Assembly: GCA_964571275.1 (NCBI GenBank)
Contig: CAZNCQ010000007.1
Location: 1-64,000, forward strand
DNA: 64,000 bases
DNA from: DASRQZ01 sp964571275
GTDB taxonomy: Bacteria; Myxococcota_A; Polyangia; Fen-1088
Reading direction: 5' to 3'
Shown here: piece after piece, positions 1 through 7,966 of the stretch
How positions within the stretch are numbered: the stretch's first letter is position 1
How the letters are laid out: every line of letters begins with the position of its first letter
The notes under the pieces: model-generated
Told to the model about the DNA's origin: nothing
The model's database searches: none
What the model saw: only the letters and a program-made list of their open reading frames with translations
Position numbers and translations under genes: made by a program

Positions 1-1270
1 TTGTCAGCTTGCCAATCGACGCCAGATAAACTGGAGCCGCGATCGAGGTGAGGACGTACGCAACGATGAAACCGAGGCTGCAGAGGGTTCCGAAGATTCC
101 CTGGCACTCGAATGCGCCCATGCCCACGCTGCAAAGGATCGACGGCACGCAGAACGTGAGCAGCGCGGCCAGCCCGACGGCAACGTGCGGGGTCCGGTTC
201 TCGGCGTGCGCGTGACCGAGCGCATCCGGGACCAGACCATGACGTCCCATCGAAAACAGGATGCGCGCGGTCGAGTTAATCGAAGCCAGCGTGCACGAGA
301 AGAAGCTCATCAGGATGCCGACGTCGATGGCCACCCCGAGGCCGCGCCACCCGGTCGCGTTGGCGAGCATGCTGAGAGGCGCTTCGCTGTTCGCGAGCGA
401 CAGCCCCGCGTTCTTGCTGAAGCCGAGAACCACCACGTAGGCGGTCACGATGAAGAACAAGCCCGCCAGCGCCACGCTCTGGAGGATGGACTTCGGTATG
501 GCCCTGAGCGGGTTTCTCGCTTCGTCGCCGAGAGCCGTCGAGCTCTCGAATCCAGAGAAACCAAAGAGGACCAGGACCACGCCGGCGAGCGCGCCACCGG
601 GGGATGCGCCTTCGAGCGTGAGCTGAGACCGATCGACCGCGAAACCCGTGCTCCACCAGATCCGCGCGCCGAGGACGAGCACGAGGAACAGCGACACGCC
701 TTCGAAGATCAACATGGTCCTCGCGGACAGCCGGATGTCCCGAAAGCCGATGTAGAATGAGCCAAGAACGCCGAGCGCGAACAGCCCATAGACAGAGACG
801 TGAACGCCGCACAGTTGCCGGAGGAGCACGTTCGCGGTCAGAGCGAATCCGCACAGCGTCGACATGCCCGTCAACATGTAGCCGAAGAGAAGAGCCCAGC
901 CACCGACGAGGCCCGCCGTGGGCCCCAATCCTTGAACAATGTAGCTATACAGCGAGCCCGGAGACGCCGAACGCCGCGCAAACTGATTGATGTTGAGGCT
1001 TACCAGGAGCAGTCCCACGCTCCCGAGGACAAAACTCAACCAGGTAGCATTGCCCGCGCGAAGGTAGATCAGCCCCAGCAGTGCGGCGGGGACGGTCGAA
1101 GGGGCGATGACCGACACCGACTGCGCGAGGACCTCGGAGTAGGAGAGGCACTCTTGCCGCAGTTTCAATGGAGCGGGCGTGTCGAGGTGTGGCGGGGTCG
1201 ACGCTCCTGAGAGCGGTTGGTCCACCGGCAGCTGTGCCCGGTCCGCGTCGTGCCCCGCGAGGAAGCTCAT
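1..1270 (-). CDS. APC-superfamily amino-acid permease (3' end outside window)
   Basis: Reading the minus strand from the ATG at 1270 gives one open frame of about 423 residues that runs off the window start, so the C-terminus is missing. After a polar N-terminus of about 45 residues come repeated hydrophobic segments. Around residue 240 is the APC signature GFSGFESSTALGDEARNP followed by RAIPKSI, typical of transmembrane helix 6 in amino-acid permeases. It should be an inner-membrane secondary transporter for an amino acid or related amine; the substrate cannot be read from sequence. A sigma70-like promoter lies at 1337-1365 with a palindrome on the predicted start site. There is no partner gene in the same direction inside the window. 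Confidence 0.88.
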   Translation of the reverse strand, partial: MSFLAGHDADRAQLPVDQPLSGASTPPHLDTPAPLKLRQECLSYSEVLAQSVSVIAPSTVPAALLGLIYLRAGNATWLSFVLGSVGLLLVSLNINQFARRSASPGSLYSYIVQGLGPTAGLVGGWALLFGYMLTGMSTLCGFALTANVLLRQLCGVHVSVYGLFALGVLGSFYIGFRDIRLSARTMLIFEGVSLFLVLVLGARIWWSTGFAVDRSQLTLEGASPGGALAGVVLVLFGFSGFESSTALGDEARNPLRAIPKSILQSVALAGLFFIVTAYVVVLGFSKNAGLSLANSEAPLSMLANATGWRGLGVAIDVGILMSFFSCTLASINSTARILFSMGRHGLVPDALGHAHAENRTPHVAVGLAALLTFCVPSILCSVGMGAFECQGIFGTLCSLGFIVAYVLTSIAAPVYLASIGKLT

Positions 1271-1313
1271 GGCGCCGGCGGTCGCCTCCGTCTTTTATGA
1301 CGGACAGCTAAGG

Positions 1314-1330
1314 TGTGTTTAGTAGACACA
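1314..1330. promoter_or_regulatory. Palindromic operator at the permease transcription start
   Basis: TGTGT-TTAGTAG-ACACA is a perfect 5-bp inverted repeat. It sits on the start site (about 1330) predicted from the -10/-35 pair on the minus strand. The right half, TAGTAGACACAT, resembles the GTCT-N8-AGAC palindromes at 1489, 4963 and 26188. Binding here would repress the permease gene. The binding protein is not known. Confidence 0.5.
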
Positions 1331-1336
1331 TCAGGG

Positions 1337-1365
1337 CTATTAGCGTTCGCGGTCCCACTTGTCAA
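1337..1365 (-). promoter_or_regulatory. Sigma70-type promoter of the amino-acid permease
   Basis: On the minus strand TTGACA (1365-1360) and TAATAG (1342-1337) are separated by 17 bp, which is close to consensus. The predicted start, near 1330, leaves a leader of about 60 nt before the ATG at 1270. Confidence 0.6.
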
Positions 1366-1488
1366 CGGAAAGTCACTCAAATGTCGCCCAAGCGGCACCC
1401 TTCAGACGCAAACGTAAGGTATGGCGCATACTCGACGCGACGTTTTTGCGCAGGCGTGCGGCCAGGCTGCCGATCACGGTGCGCGGTC

Positions 1489-1504
1489 GTCTCTAATAGT
1501 AGAC
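1489..1504. promoter_or_regulatory. GTCT-N8-AGAC palindrome upstream of the ExoD-like gene
   Basis: GTCTCTAATAGTAGAC shares its 4-bp arms and AT-rich core with the elements at 4963-4978 and 26188-26203. It lies just upstream of the -35 box of the 1550 gene, between that gene and the divergent permease, so it could act on either one. Confidence 0.5.
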
Positions 1505-1512
1505 GCACATAC

Positions 1513-1541
1513 TTGATTGACAGACAGAGGGCGACTATAGT
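1513..1541 (+). promoter_or_regulatory. Sigma70-type promoter giving a nearly leaderless ExoD-like mRNA
   Basis: TTGATT (1513-1518) and TATAGT (1536-1541) are separated by 17 bp. The -10 box lies inside a perfect palindrome GCGACTATAGTCGC (1531-1544). The predicted start near 1548 is only about two bases before the ATG at 1550, so the message would be leaderless if this start codon is right. Confidence 0.5.
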
Positions 1542-1549
1542 CGCGAGCG

Positions 1550-2389
1550 ATGATCAGCTCAGGCTCTGCCCGCTCTCCGGAAGGCGCCTCCCTGGTGCCG
1601 ATCTCGGTGCTCCTCCGCGGCATCCTCAGCAAGAACCCGGGCGTGCGCACGTTCAGCGTCGAGCGCATCCTCTCTTCGTTGGGGGATGACAGGTTCGAAG
1701 CGTCGCTGATGATGTTTTCCATCCCCGCGATCGTCCCGATCCCTAAACCGACGGGCATGGTGGCGCTGCCCACGGGAGCGATCGCTTCTCAGATGGTCGC
1801 CGGTAGCAAGCGCATCCGGCTGCCCCGGTTCATCCGGAGGAAGTCCGTGTCGCGCCGGGCGCTGGCCGTCGCGATCCACGCCGTTCTGCCGGTCCTCGAG
1901 GCGGCCGAGAAGGTCGTGCGGCCACGATGGACCTGGATCAACAACTCGATCTGGCGCCGGTTGATCGGTCTCTTCGTGCTCGTGCTGGTGCTCGCTATCG
2001 CGTTCCCGCTGTTCGGGTTCAATCCGTATCATGCAGCGTCGATCTTCGTTATCGCGCTCGGAATGGCTGAGAGGGACGGCCTGGCAGTGATGATCGGCGT
2101 TTTCGCGGGGGCACTATCACTCGCGATAATGGCCTCCGCCATTTCCTTGCGTGCGCTTCGCTCGAAGGTCACCGTCTGGCTCGCGAAGGTCTTCGCAAAG
2201 CTCGGGTTGTCGGCCCTGGCCCGGTATCTCGATCGCCTTGGCCACCAGTGGCTCGCGAAGATCCTCCGCATCCGCTGGTCGACCTTGCTCATGGGCTGGG
2301 ACCCCGAGAAGCGCGCGGCCGAGCGGGCGCGTACCAGAACCGACCCGCGAGGCCCCGGTTGGTCGCGGGTCGTCGGACAAGCGGCCTGA
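1550..2389 (+). CDS. exoD: ExoD-family exopolysaccharide synthesis membrane protein
   Basis: A 279-residue protein with the layout of the ExoD family: a soluble N-terminal stretch (ISVLLRGILSKNP through SLGDDRFEASLMM), then the family signature of Pro-rich hydrophobic segments (IPAIVPIPKPTGMVALPTGA, about residues 60-80), then two or three further membrane segments (residues about 140-205). ExoD proteins are inner-membrane proteins linked to exopolysaccharide production and, in rhizobia, alkaline tolerance; their biochemical role is unclear. The C-terminus after residue 210 is a basic tail. A promoter ends about nine bases before the ATG. It is convergent with the P-type ATPase homologue, with 31 bp between them. 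Confidence 0.8.
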   Translation: MISSGSARSPEGASLVPISVLLRGILSKNPGVRTFSVERILSSLGDDRFEASLMMFSIPAIVPIPKPTGMVALPTGAIASQMVAGSKRIRLPRFIRRKSVSRRALAVAIHAVLPVLEAAEKVVRPRWTWINNSIWRRLIGLFVLVLVLAIAFPLFGFNPYHAASIFVIALGMAERDGLAVMIGVFAGALSLAIMASAISLRALRSKVTVWLAKVFAKLGLSALARYLDRLGHQWLAKILRIRWSTLLMGWDPEKRAAERARTRTDPRGPGWSRVVGQAA

Positions 2390-2420
2390 GCACGACGCAG
2401 AGCCTCGCTCGCAAAGTCGC

Positions 2421-4907
2421 TCAGTCCGGGTCGCCGGCCGCGAGCCTATCCAATGCCTTCGCGTGACGGGCATAGACCAGCCCGGTCCCGATATTCGAGA
2501 CCAGGCCGGACCGCAAAGCATTGAACCGGGCCAGGTACGCGCCGCCGACCCCCAGCAAGTTGGCGGCGTACACCGTTCGGTAGTCGCGAGCCAGCCGCGA
2601 TTCATGCGCCTGGCTGATCGCGATCACTTCAGCCAGGGAGTCCAGTCCCTTGAGCGGCAGCAAGATGTCCGCGACGTCCTGCGGAGAATGGCGTGAGGGA
2701 GCGATGGAGACGCTGACCGTGCTCGCCGCGATCGCCTCCCGGACGCCGTCGTCGCTGCCATTTCCGACCCAGGCCGTGGGACGTCCGGCGCCGCGGATGA
2801 GATCCGCTTTCGAGGACGAGTCGAGACCGCCAAACGAGAATTCGATGCCGAGCACGTCGGCAAGCGCCCTGGCCTCCGCCTCTCCGCCGCGCGAGAGATA
2901 GGCGATTCGCGCTCGGGCGTTCTGCTCCTTGATGGCGGCCACGGCCTGCTGGCCGACCTTCTCGCCGGTCCGCGCGAAGGAAACCACGCCGATCACGTGA
3001 CCGTCCTTCAAGACCCAGAGCGATCGCGGCGAGGACTCGTGGTCACGAGCTCCGATCCGTTTCCGCGGCTCCGAAGTCTTGGTTTGTTGCGCGAGCTCTC
3101 GGCGAAGGCCCGATGGAAGCTCGATCTTCAGCGCTGCCACATACTGCGCGGTGGCAACCTCGATCGTGTGTCCGCCGCTGTCACGGTATCGCGTGACTCC
3201 CGCGCCGTGGCGAGGTGGTTCGACCTCGGGATGCGCGCCGGGCGCGTTCGACGCGACCACGAAGGCCACCAGCGCCGAGCTCTGCTCCGTTCCCGTCTGT
3301 TCGCGTGCTGCCAACGCATAGTCCGCGATCACGGCCTCCGTGAAACCCTTGGCAGCCTGAACTGCTGCGACCTCGAGGCGACGTCGCTCGAGGCCGGCGG
3401 TGTCGTCAAATAGATAGACCTCGGCGCGAGCCAGCCGATCGAGCGCCGCCGGGTTCCTGAAAAATATTCCTTTGCGCGCGCCTTCCCCCAGGCCCTGGAG
3501 CGCCGAAAGCTGAGCGCTCAGGCGCGGAGCCGTGACGTAGTCGGGCCGGATGACCGCCTGCGCCGGCCGCAAGGTCCGCGTGAGGCCCAGCGTGAGCAGA
3601 GACAGCGCAAGAGTGGGCTTGGCGTTCCGGTCTGCGATGTTTTCGACGTCGACCAGCGATGGCATTGCCGGCAGAGGGGAATGGGGGAGCAGCGACGCGA
3701 GATACCTTGCGGAGGTCTGCGATCCGGTTCGTTCGACCCGGATCGTCAGGCTGCCGTTGCGGACGAACGTACCGGCGCCGATCCAGTCGCCTGGGCCCTT
3801 CTGTTCGATCTGATTGCCGCTGAAGGGCGCGCTCTCGACGACGGACGCGAAGCCGTCGTGCACGCCGCCGTCGATCGGAACGGTCTCGCCGGCGCGGACG
3901 ATGACGACATCCCCTTCGCGGAGATCGTCCGCGCTGACCTCGATCTCGCCACCGTCTCCCTCGGCCTTCCGCGCCCAGACCTGGCGGCGACGCTGTCGAG
4001 CGAAGATTCGTCGCTGGGTGCTCACGAACTTTCGCCGCGCCAATCGGGGCCAAAGCTGCATCAGCACGGTGATCGCCGCCGACGCGAACGGCAAACCGCT
4101 CACCAGCAAGAATCCGAACCCGGCGGAGTAGACCGCGTACACGCCGACCTTGCCGCGCGCGAGCTGCTTAACGCCCTTCACGACGTTGGGAAGGCTGTAG
4201 AGTGCCACGCCCGCGACCGCGAGCGGGCGCAGGGCTGGCACCAAGTACTGCCCCGTGTAGGCCAGTGCGAGCAGTCCTCCCGCGACGATCAGGCGCTTGC
4301 GCGACGGCGGACCGTCGAGCCCATCGAGCAGGCGCGGCCAGGCCTTCTCCAGCTCCCCGGCGAGACGCTCGATCGTGAGGGCGGTCTTGTCGAATCGGAT
4401 CGCCACGTCGGCGGTGAGCGCGCTGGCGCGGAAGTCTTCAACCCCCAGGATAGTGGCCAGCTCCTCTTCCAGACGGAAGACGACGTCCCGACGATTTCGC
4501 AGGACGGGGTGCCAGAGGTGCAGTGTGTTCTCGCTCTGGCGGCGCACCCGCCAGGTCGACAGCGAGGTCCCGACACGGCTGACGTGAATTGGCCTCGGAC
4601 CCGGACTCTCGAGATAGAGCGACCCTGCGTCGATCCGTCGCACGACCCCACTCTCGGTTTCCGCGCCCGCCGGAGCGTCACTCACGGACGTGAGCGCTCT
4701 GCTCAGCTTCTTCCAGATCTGGCGCGGGCTCGCCGCGCTGGCGTAGCGGATTCGCCCGAAGTGCGTCGCGCGCTGCAGCTCGACGCTCTCGACCTCGGTG
4801 ACCGCGAAGGTCCGAGACAGAAACTCCTGGATACGAGTTGCCTCCGTGGATCCGAAGATCTCGGGGCTCCAGATGGAAACGCCGCTCTGGCCTGGCTCTA
4901 TACGCAT
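2421..4907 (-). CDS. Catalytically degenerate P1B-type ATPase homologue (pseudo-ATPase)
   Basis: An 828-residue protein laid out like a heavy-metal P-type ATPase: two ferredoxin-like HMA-type regions without CxxC (about 1-75 and 140-195), hydrophobic segments (205-290), an actuator-like domain (310-400) and P/N-domain remnants. The catalytic motifs are altered. The phosphorylation site is FDDTAG (500-505) instead of DKTGT, the CPC metal site aligns with RPDYVTAP (454-461), the actuator TGES is SAPFSGN (359-365), and GDGxND is GNGSDDG near 720. The frame is intact with a good AGGAG site before the ATG, so it looks maintained. Transport is unlikely; a scaffolding, chaperone or regulatory role is inference. 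It is divergent from the porin gene at 5008. Confidence 0.72.
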   Translation of the reverse strand: MRIEPGQSGVSIWSPEIFGSTEATRIQEFLSRTFAVTEVESVELQRATHFGRIRYASAASPRQIWKKLSRALTSVSDAPAGAETESGVVRRIDAGSLYLESPGPRPIHVSRVGTSLSTWRVRRQSENTLHLWHPVLRNRRDVVFRLEEELATILGVEDFRASALTADVAIRFDKTALTIERLAGELEKAWPRLLDGLDGPPSRKRLIVAGGLLALAYTGQYLVPALRPLAVAGVALYSLPNVVKGVKQLARGKVGVYAVYSAGFGFLLVSGLPFASAAITVLMQLWPRLARRKFVSTQRRIFARQRRRQVWARKAEGDGGEIEVSADDLREGDVVIVRAGETVPIDGGVHDGFASVVESAPFSGNQIEQKGPGDWIGAGTFVRNGSLTIRVERTGSQTSARYLASLLPHSPLPAMPSLVDVENIADRNAKPTLALSLLTLGLTRTLRPAQAVIRPDYVTAPRLSAQLSALQGLGEGARKGIFFRNPAALDRLARAEVYLFDDTAGLERRRLEVAAVQAAKGFTEAVIADYALAAREQTGTEQSSALVAFVVASNAPGAHPEVEPPRHGAGVTRYRDSGGHTIEVATAQYVAALKIELPSGLRRELAQQTKTSEPRKRIGARDHESSPRSLWVLKDGHVIGVVSFARTGEKVGQQAVAAIKEQNARARIAYLSRGGEAEARALADVLGIEFSFGGLDSSSKADLIRGAGRPTAWVGNGSDDGVREAIAASTVSVSIAPSRHSPQDVADILLPLKGLDSLAEVIAISQAHESRLARDYRTVYAANLLGVGGAYLARFNALRSGLVSNIGTGLVYARHAKALDRLAAGDPD

Positions 4908-4946
4908 GACCGAACTCCTGTCCGTCGCGAATTGTTCACCCGATCG

Positions 4947-4978
4947 TTGCTCTCACGATACTGTCTAGTATAAGAGAC
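4947..4978 (+). promoter_or_regulatory. Promoter with overlapping GTCT-N8-AGAC operator before the porin gene
   Basis: TTGCTC (4947-4952) and TATAAG (4969-4974) are 16 bp apart. The -10 box is embedded in the palindrome GTCTAGTATAAGAGAC (4963-4978). The same sequence with one changed base covers the -10 of the ssuC-like gene at 26188-26203. This placement argues for a repressor. Confidence 0.55.
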
Positions 4979-5007
4979 ACATTATCTCTTGAAATGAAAC
5001 AGAAGAA

Positions 5008-6369
5008 GTGCGCGAAAGGCGGGTGATCCGGTCTCGCCGGCACCTGCAAGCCGCGGCCCTATGCGGACTGGCGATCGCCGGCGGTGATCGCGCCGCGAAA
5101 GCGCAGGATGCTGAGACGGCGGAACCGGCGGAGCAAAGGCTCGCGGTTCACGGCCAATCGACGTTCGTCGGGCAGTATCATCCGCCGTTTCGCGCCCTGT
5201 ACACGGGACCGCTCAGCCTCGATCCGCAGAGCAGCGAGGAAGAGACGGTGTCGCTGTCCCTCTTTCTTGGGGCACGCCTGTGGCAAGGGGCGGAGGTTTA
5301 CGCCAACCCGGAGCTGCTTCAAGGCTTCGGCTTGTCCAATTCGACGGGGATCGCGGGCTTCACCAACGGCGAAGCCTTCAAGGTCGGGAGCCGCGGCTTC
5401 ATCCCCAAGATGAGTCGCCTCTTCCTCCGCCAGACCTTGGCGCTCGGTCGCGCGACGGACGCGTCGGAAGCGGGCCAGACCCAGCTCGCGGGCCGGCGTC
5501 CGGTCGAGCGCATCACAATCACCCTGGGCAAGTATGCCGTCGTCGACATCTTCGACGACAACGCCTACGCGCACGACTCGCGTGCGGGCTTCCTCAACTG
5601 GACGGTGAACGACGCGGGCGCCTTCGACATGGCCTCGCCCGCGTTCAACTACACCTACGGCGCGGCTGTCGAATGGTATCGCGCGTGGTGGGCCGTGCGC
5701 GGCGGGTTGTTTCTAGAACCGAGCTTTCCCAACGCCGTGAGCATCGACACAAGCTTCCGGCAGTTCCAGCCGTTGCTCGAACTGGAGGAGCGCCACGGGC
5801 TACGGGGCGAACCCGGCAAGCTCAAGCTCCTGCTGTTCGGCAAGCGCGTCAACGCGGGCAGCTTCGACCGGGCGGTGGCACTATCCCAGGCGATCGGCGG
5901 AACGCCGAGCGCGGCGCTCGTGCGCAGCGGGCTCGTCTGGAGCTATGGCGCCGGGATCAACCTCGAACAGCGACTCGGCGCCGATCTGGGCATGTTCGCC
6001 CGCGCCAGCGCGCAGGCCGGCAACTACGAGGAGTTCTCGTTCACTCAGGTCGAGGAGGCGATCTTGGCGGGCCTGGTTTTGTCCGGCGCAAAGTGGAAGC
6101 GCGCCGGCGATGCGGCCGGGGTAGCCATCCTCGTGAACGGCGTCTTTCAAAGGGAGAGGACTTATCTGGCTCTCGGCGGGACCGGTATCATCCTCGGCGA
6201 CGGCGCGCTGAGATACGGTCCCGAAGAGATCGCCGAGATCTACTACAAGCTCAGTCCCTGGGAGTGGGCGGCGCTGACGGCCGACTATCAGCTGGTCAAC
6301 CATCCCGCCTACAATCGAGATCGCGGGCCAGTGTCAGTCTTCGGCGCCCGTATTCACGTCGAGTTCTGA
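5008..6369 (+). CDS. OprB-like carbohydrate-selective outer-membrane porin
   Basis: A 453-residue secreted protein. The basic N-terminus and short hydrophobic stretch (LQAAALCGLAIAGG) are followed by AKAQ, a plausible signal-peptidase site. The mature part has the OprB-type pattern: HGQSTFVGQYHPPFRALYTG near residue 50, many alternating amphipathic strands, and a C-terminus (FGARIHVEF) ending in Phe as expected for a barrel inserted by the BAM complex. It would form a diffusion pore in the outer membrane. The start is GTG at 5008; no better upstream start is in frame. The promoter 30 bases upstream carries the shared palindrome, which suggests common control with the permease and ssuC-like genes. 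It is convergent with the GST gene. Confidence 0.75.
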   Translation: MRERRVIRSRRHLQAAALCGLAIAGGDRAAKAQDAETAEPAEQRLAVHGQSTFVGQYHPPFRALYTGPLSLDPQSSEEETVSLSLFLGARLWQGAEVYANPELLQGFGLSNSTGIAGFTNGEAFKVGSRGFIPKMSRLFLRQTLALGRATDASEAGQTQLAGRRPVERITITLGKYAVVDIFDDNAYAHDSRAGFLNWTVNDAGAFDMASPAFNYTYGAAVEWYRAWWAVRGGLFLEPSFPNAVSIDTSFRQFQPLLELEERHGLRGEPGKLKLLLFGKRVNAGSFDRAVALSQAIGGTPSAALVRSGLVWSYGAGINLEQRLGADLGMFARASAQAGNYEEFSFTQVEEAILAGLVLSGAKWKRAGDAAGVAILVNGVFQRERTYLALGGTGIILGDGALRYGPEEIAEIYYKLSPWEWAALTADYQLVNHPAYNRDRGPVSVFGARIHVEF

Positions 6370-6382
6370 GCTTGCGGCGTCG

Positions 6383-6994
6383 TCAGGCGGGAATGCCCTC
6401 GGCCTCCAGCGCAGTGCGAACCGACGGTCGCGATGCGATCCGATCGAAATAGGCGTTGAGCGCCGGATTGCCCGCGAGCGCCGCCGCGTCGAGCTTGCGC
6501 AGGCTGCGCAGCACGTAGTACGCGTATCCGTCGGCGACGGTGAACGTGTCGCCGAGCAGGAAGCGCTTACCCTCGAGCGCGTTGGCCAGGAACGCAAACC
6601 GCGACAGCAAACGGACTTTGAGAGATTCCTTGAGCTCCGTCCCAGCTTTGGGATTGTTGATCGGACCGAACCCCTTGTGCAGCTCGGTGGCAATGAAGTG
6701 CAGCCACTCTTGCAGGCGCCGCCGGTCAGGCGTACCCGTGGGCGGCGCGAGCCCGCGCTCGGGCCGCTGATCCGCGACGTACTGCACGATGATCGCGCCT
6801 TCGGTGACCAGCTCGCCGTCGTCGAGCTGCAACGCCGGTACGTAGCCCTTGGGATTGATCGCCAGGTAGTCGCTCCCGGCGCTGGTCTTCTTGGCGCGTA
6901 GATCGACGCGTTCGAGCTCGAACGGCAAGTCGGCTTCACGCAGGGCAATGTGCGGCGACAACGAACAAGATCCCGGGCTGAAATAGAGTTTCAT
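6383..6994 (-). CDS. Glutathione S-transferase (beta-like)
   Basis: A 203-residue protein with a thioredoxin-fold N-terminus beginning MKLYFSPGSCSLSPHIALREA, where Cys10 is the position used by beta-class bacterial GSTs. The cis-Pro segment NPKGYVPAL (about 46-54) and the glutathione-binding TEGAIIVQYVADQ (64-76) are present. The helical C-domain holds LLGDTFTVADGYAYYVL, the usual N-capping motif. It is cytoplasmic and would conjugate or reductively cleave electrophilic aromatics. It is the last gene of a unit reading DszB-like 1, hydrolase, GST, with gaps of 35 and 16 bp, driven by a sigma54 promoter at 9116. The company suggests handling of an aromatic or activated intermediate left after desulfurisation. 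Confidence 0.88.
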   Translation of the reverse strand: MKLYFSPGSCSLSPHIALREADLPFELERVDLRAKKTSAGSDYLAINPKGYVPALQLDDGELVTEGAIIVQYVADQRPERGLAPPTGTPDRRRLQEWLHFIATELHKGFGPINNPKAGTELKESLKVRLLSRFAFLANALEGKRFLLGDTFTVADGYAYYVLRSLRKLDAAALAGNPALNAYFDRIASRPSVRTALEAEGIPA

Positions 6995-7010
6995 GATCGA
7001 TTCCTTTGCG

Positions 7011-7931
7011 TCACTTGCGCAGCGTCTTGCGGAAGAACGCGAGCGTGCGCTCCCACGCCAGCTTGGCGGCGCCCGGATCGTAGCGGGGCGTGGTGTCGTT
7101 GTGAAAGCCGTGCTGGGTTCCCGCGTAGGTGAACGCCTCGTACTTCACGCCAGCGGTCTTCAGCGCAGCTTCGTAGGCGGGCCAGGACGCGTTGATGCGC
7201 TCGTCGTTCGCCGCGAAATGGAGCAGCAGCGGCGCCTTGATGCCAGCGACCTTGTCGAGGGGCGGCGCGCTCCCATAGAACGGCACCGCAGCGCCGAGTT
7301 CGGGCAGGCGCGTGGCCAGGAAGTTGGCTACGCCGCCGCCGTAGCAAAACCCGACCACCCCTACCCTGCCCGTGCTCTCTGGCCGCGAGCGGACGAAACC
7401 GCTCGCGGCCACGAAATCTTCGCGGATCTTGGCCTGATCCAGCTTGGTGAACAGCTCTCGACCCTTGTCCTCGTCGCCGGGATAGCCGCCAAGGACGAAC
7501 AGGGCGTCGGGAGCGAAGGCGACGAAGCCCTCGAGCGCGAGCCGCCGCGCGACGTCCTCGATGTGCGGATTGAGGCCGCGATTCTCGTGCACGACCAGCA
7601 CCGCGGGCAGCTTCGCGCCGGCCGACGTCGCGGAAGCGGGAAGGACCAGGTAACCGCGCCCCTTGCCGGCCCCCTGGAGCGAGGGGAACTCGACGTACGC
7701 GGCCTTGATGCGCGCATCCGTCTTGCTCACCTGCTGAGCCTCCGCAAACCGAGGGCTCAGCGCCTCGAGGAAGGCCGCTGCCGTCACCCCGCCCACCGCG
7801 AACCTCGCCGCGCCGTCGAGAAAGGCGCGGCGATCGATGACGTTGTGCACGTACCTGTCGAAGAGGCTCAGCACCTCGGGTGGAAAGTCGTCCGCCTTCG
7901 ACAGCGGTTTTCCGGATCCTTCGTCAGCCAT
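7011..7931 (-). CDS. YghX-type dienelactone hydrolase-family protein
   Basis: A 306-residue alpha/beta hydrolase that matches the YghX layout almost along its full length. An internal twin-arginine-like segment, RRAFLDGAARFAVGGVTAAA (residues 33-52), precedes the catalytic domain. The domain contains VVHENRGLNPHIEDVARRL, the nucleophile elbow GFCYGGG with Cys as nucleophile, the acid in FAANDERIN and the His in TQHGFHND. These family members hydrolyse lactones or esters; the substrate here is not evident. The twin-arginine segment suggests possible export, although it is not at the extreme N-terminus. It lies between DszB-like 1 and the GST in one sigma54-driven unit, consistent with opening a ring or ester in an aromatic sulfur compound. 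Confidence 0.85.
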   Translation of the reverse strand: MADEGSGKPLSKADDFPPEVLSLFDRYVHNVIDRRAFLDGAARFAVGGVTAAAFLEALSPRFAEAQQVSKTDARIKAAYVEFPSLQGAGKGRGYLVLPASATSAGAKLPAVLVVHENRGLNPHIEDVARRLALEGFVAFAPDALFVLGGYPGDEDKGRELFTKLDQAKIREDFVAASGFVRSRPESTGRVGVVGFCYGGGVANFLATRLPELGAAVPFYGSAPPLDKVAGIKAPLLLHFAANDERINASWPAYEAALKTAGVKYEAFTYAGTQHGFHNDTTPRYDPGAAKLAWERTLAFFRKTLRK

Positions 7932-7966
7932 ATCTTCGTCGCTCCTATCGCGAGCCAGGCGATCAC

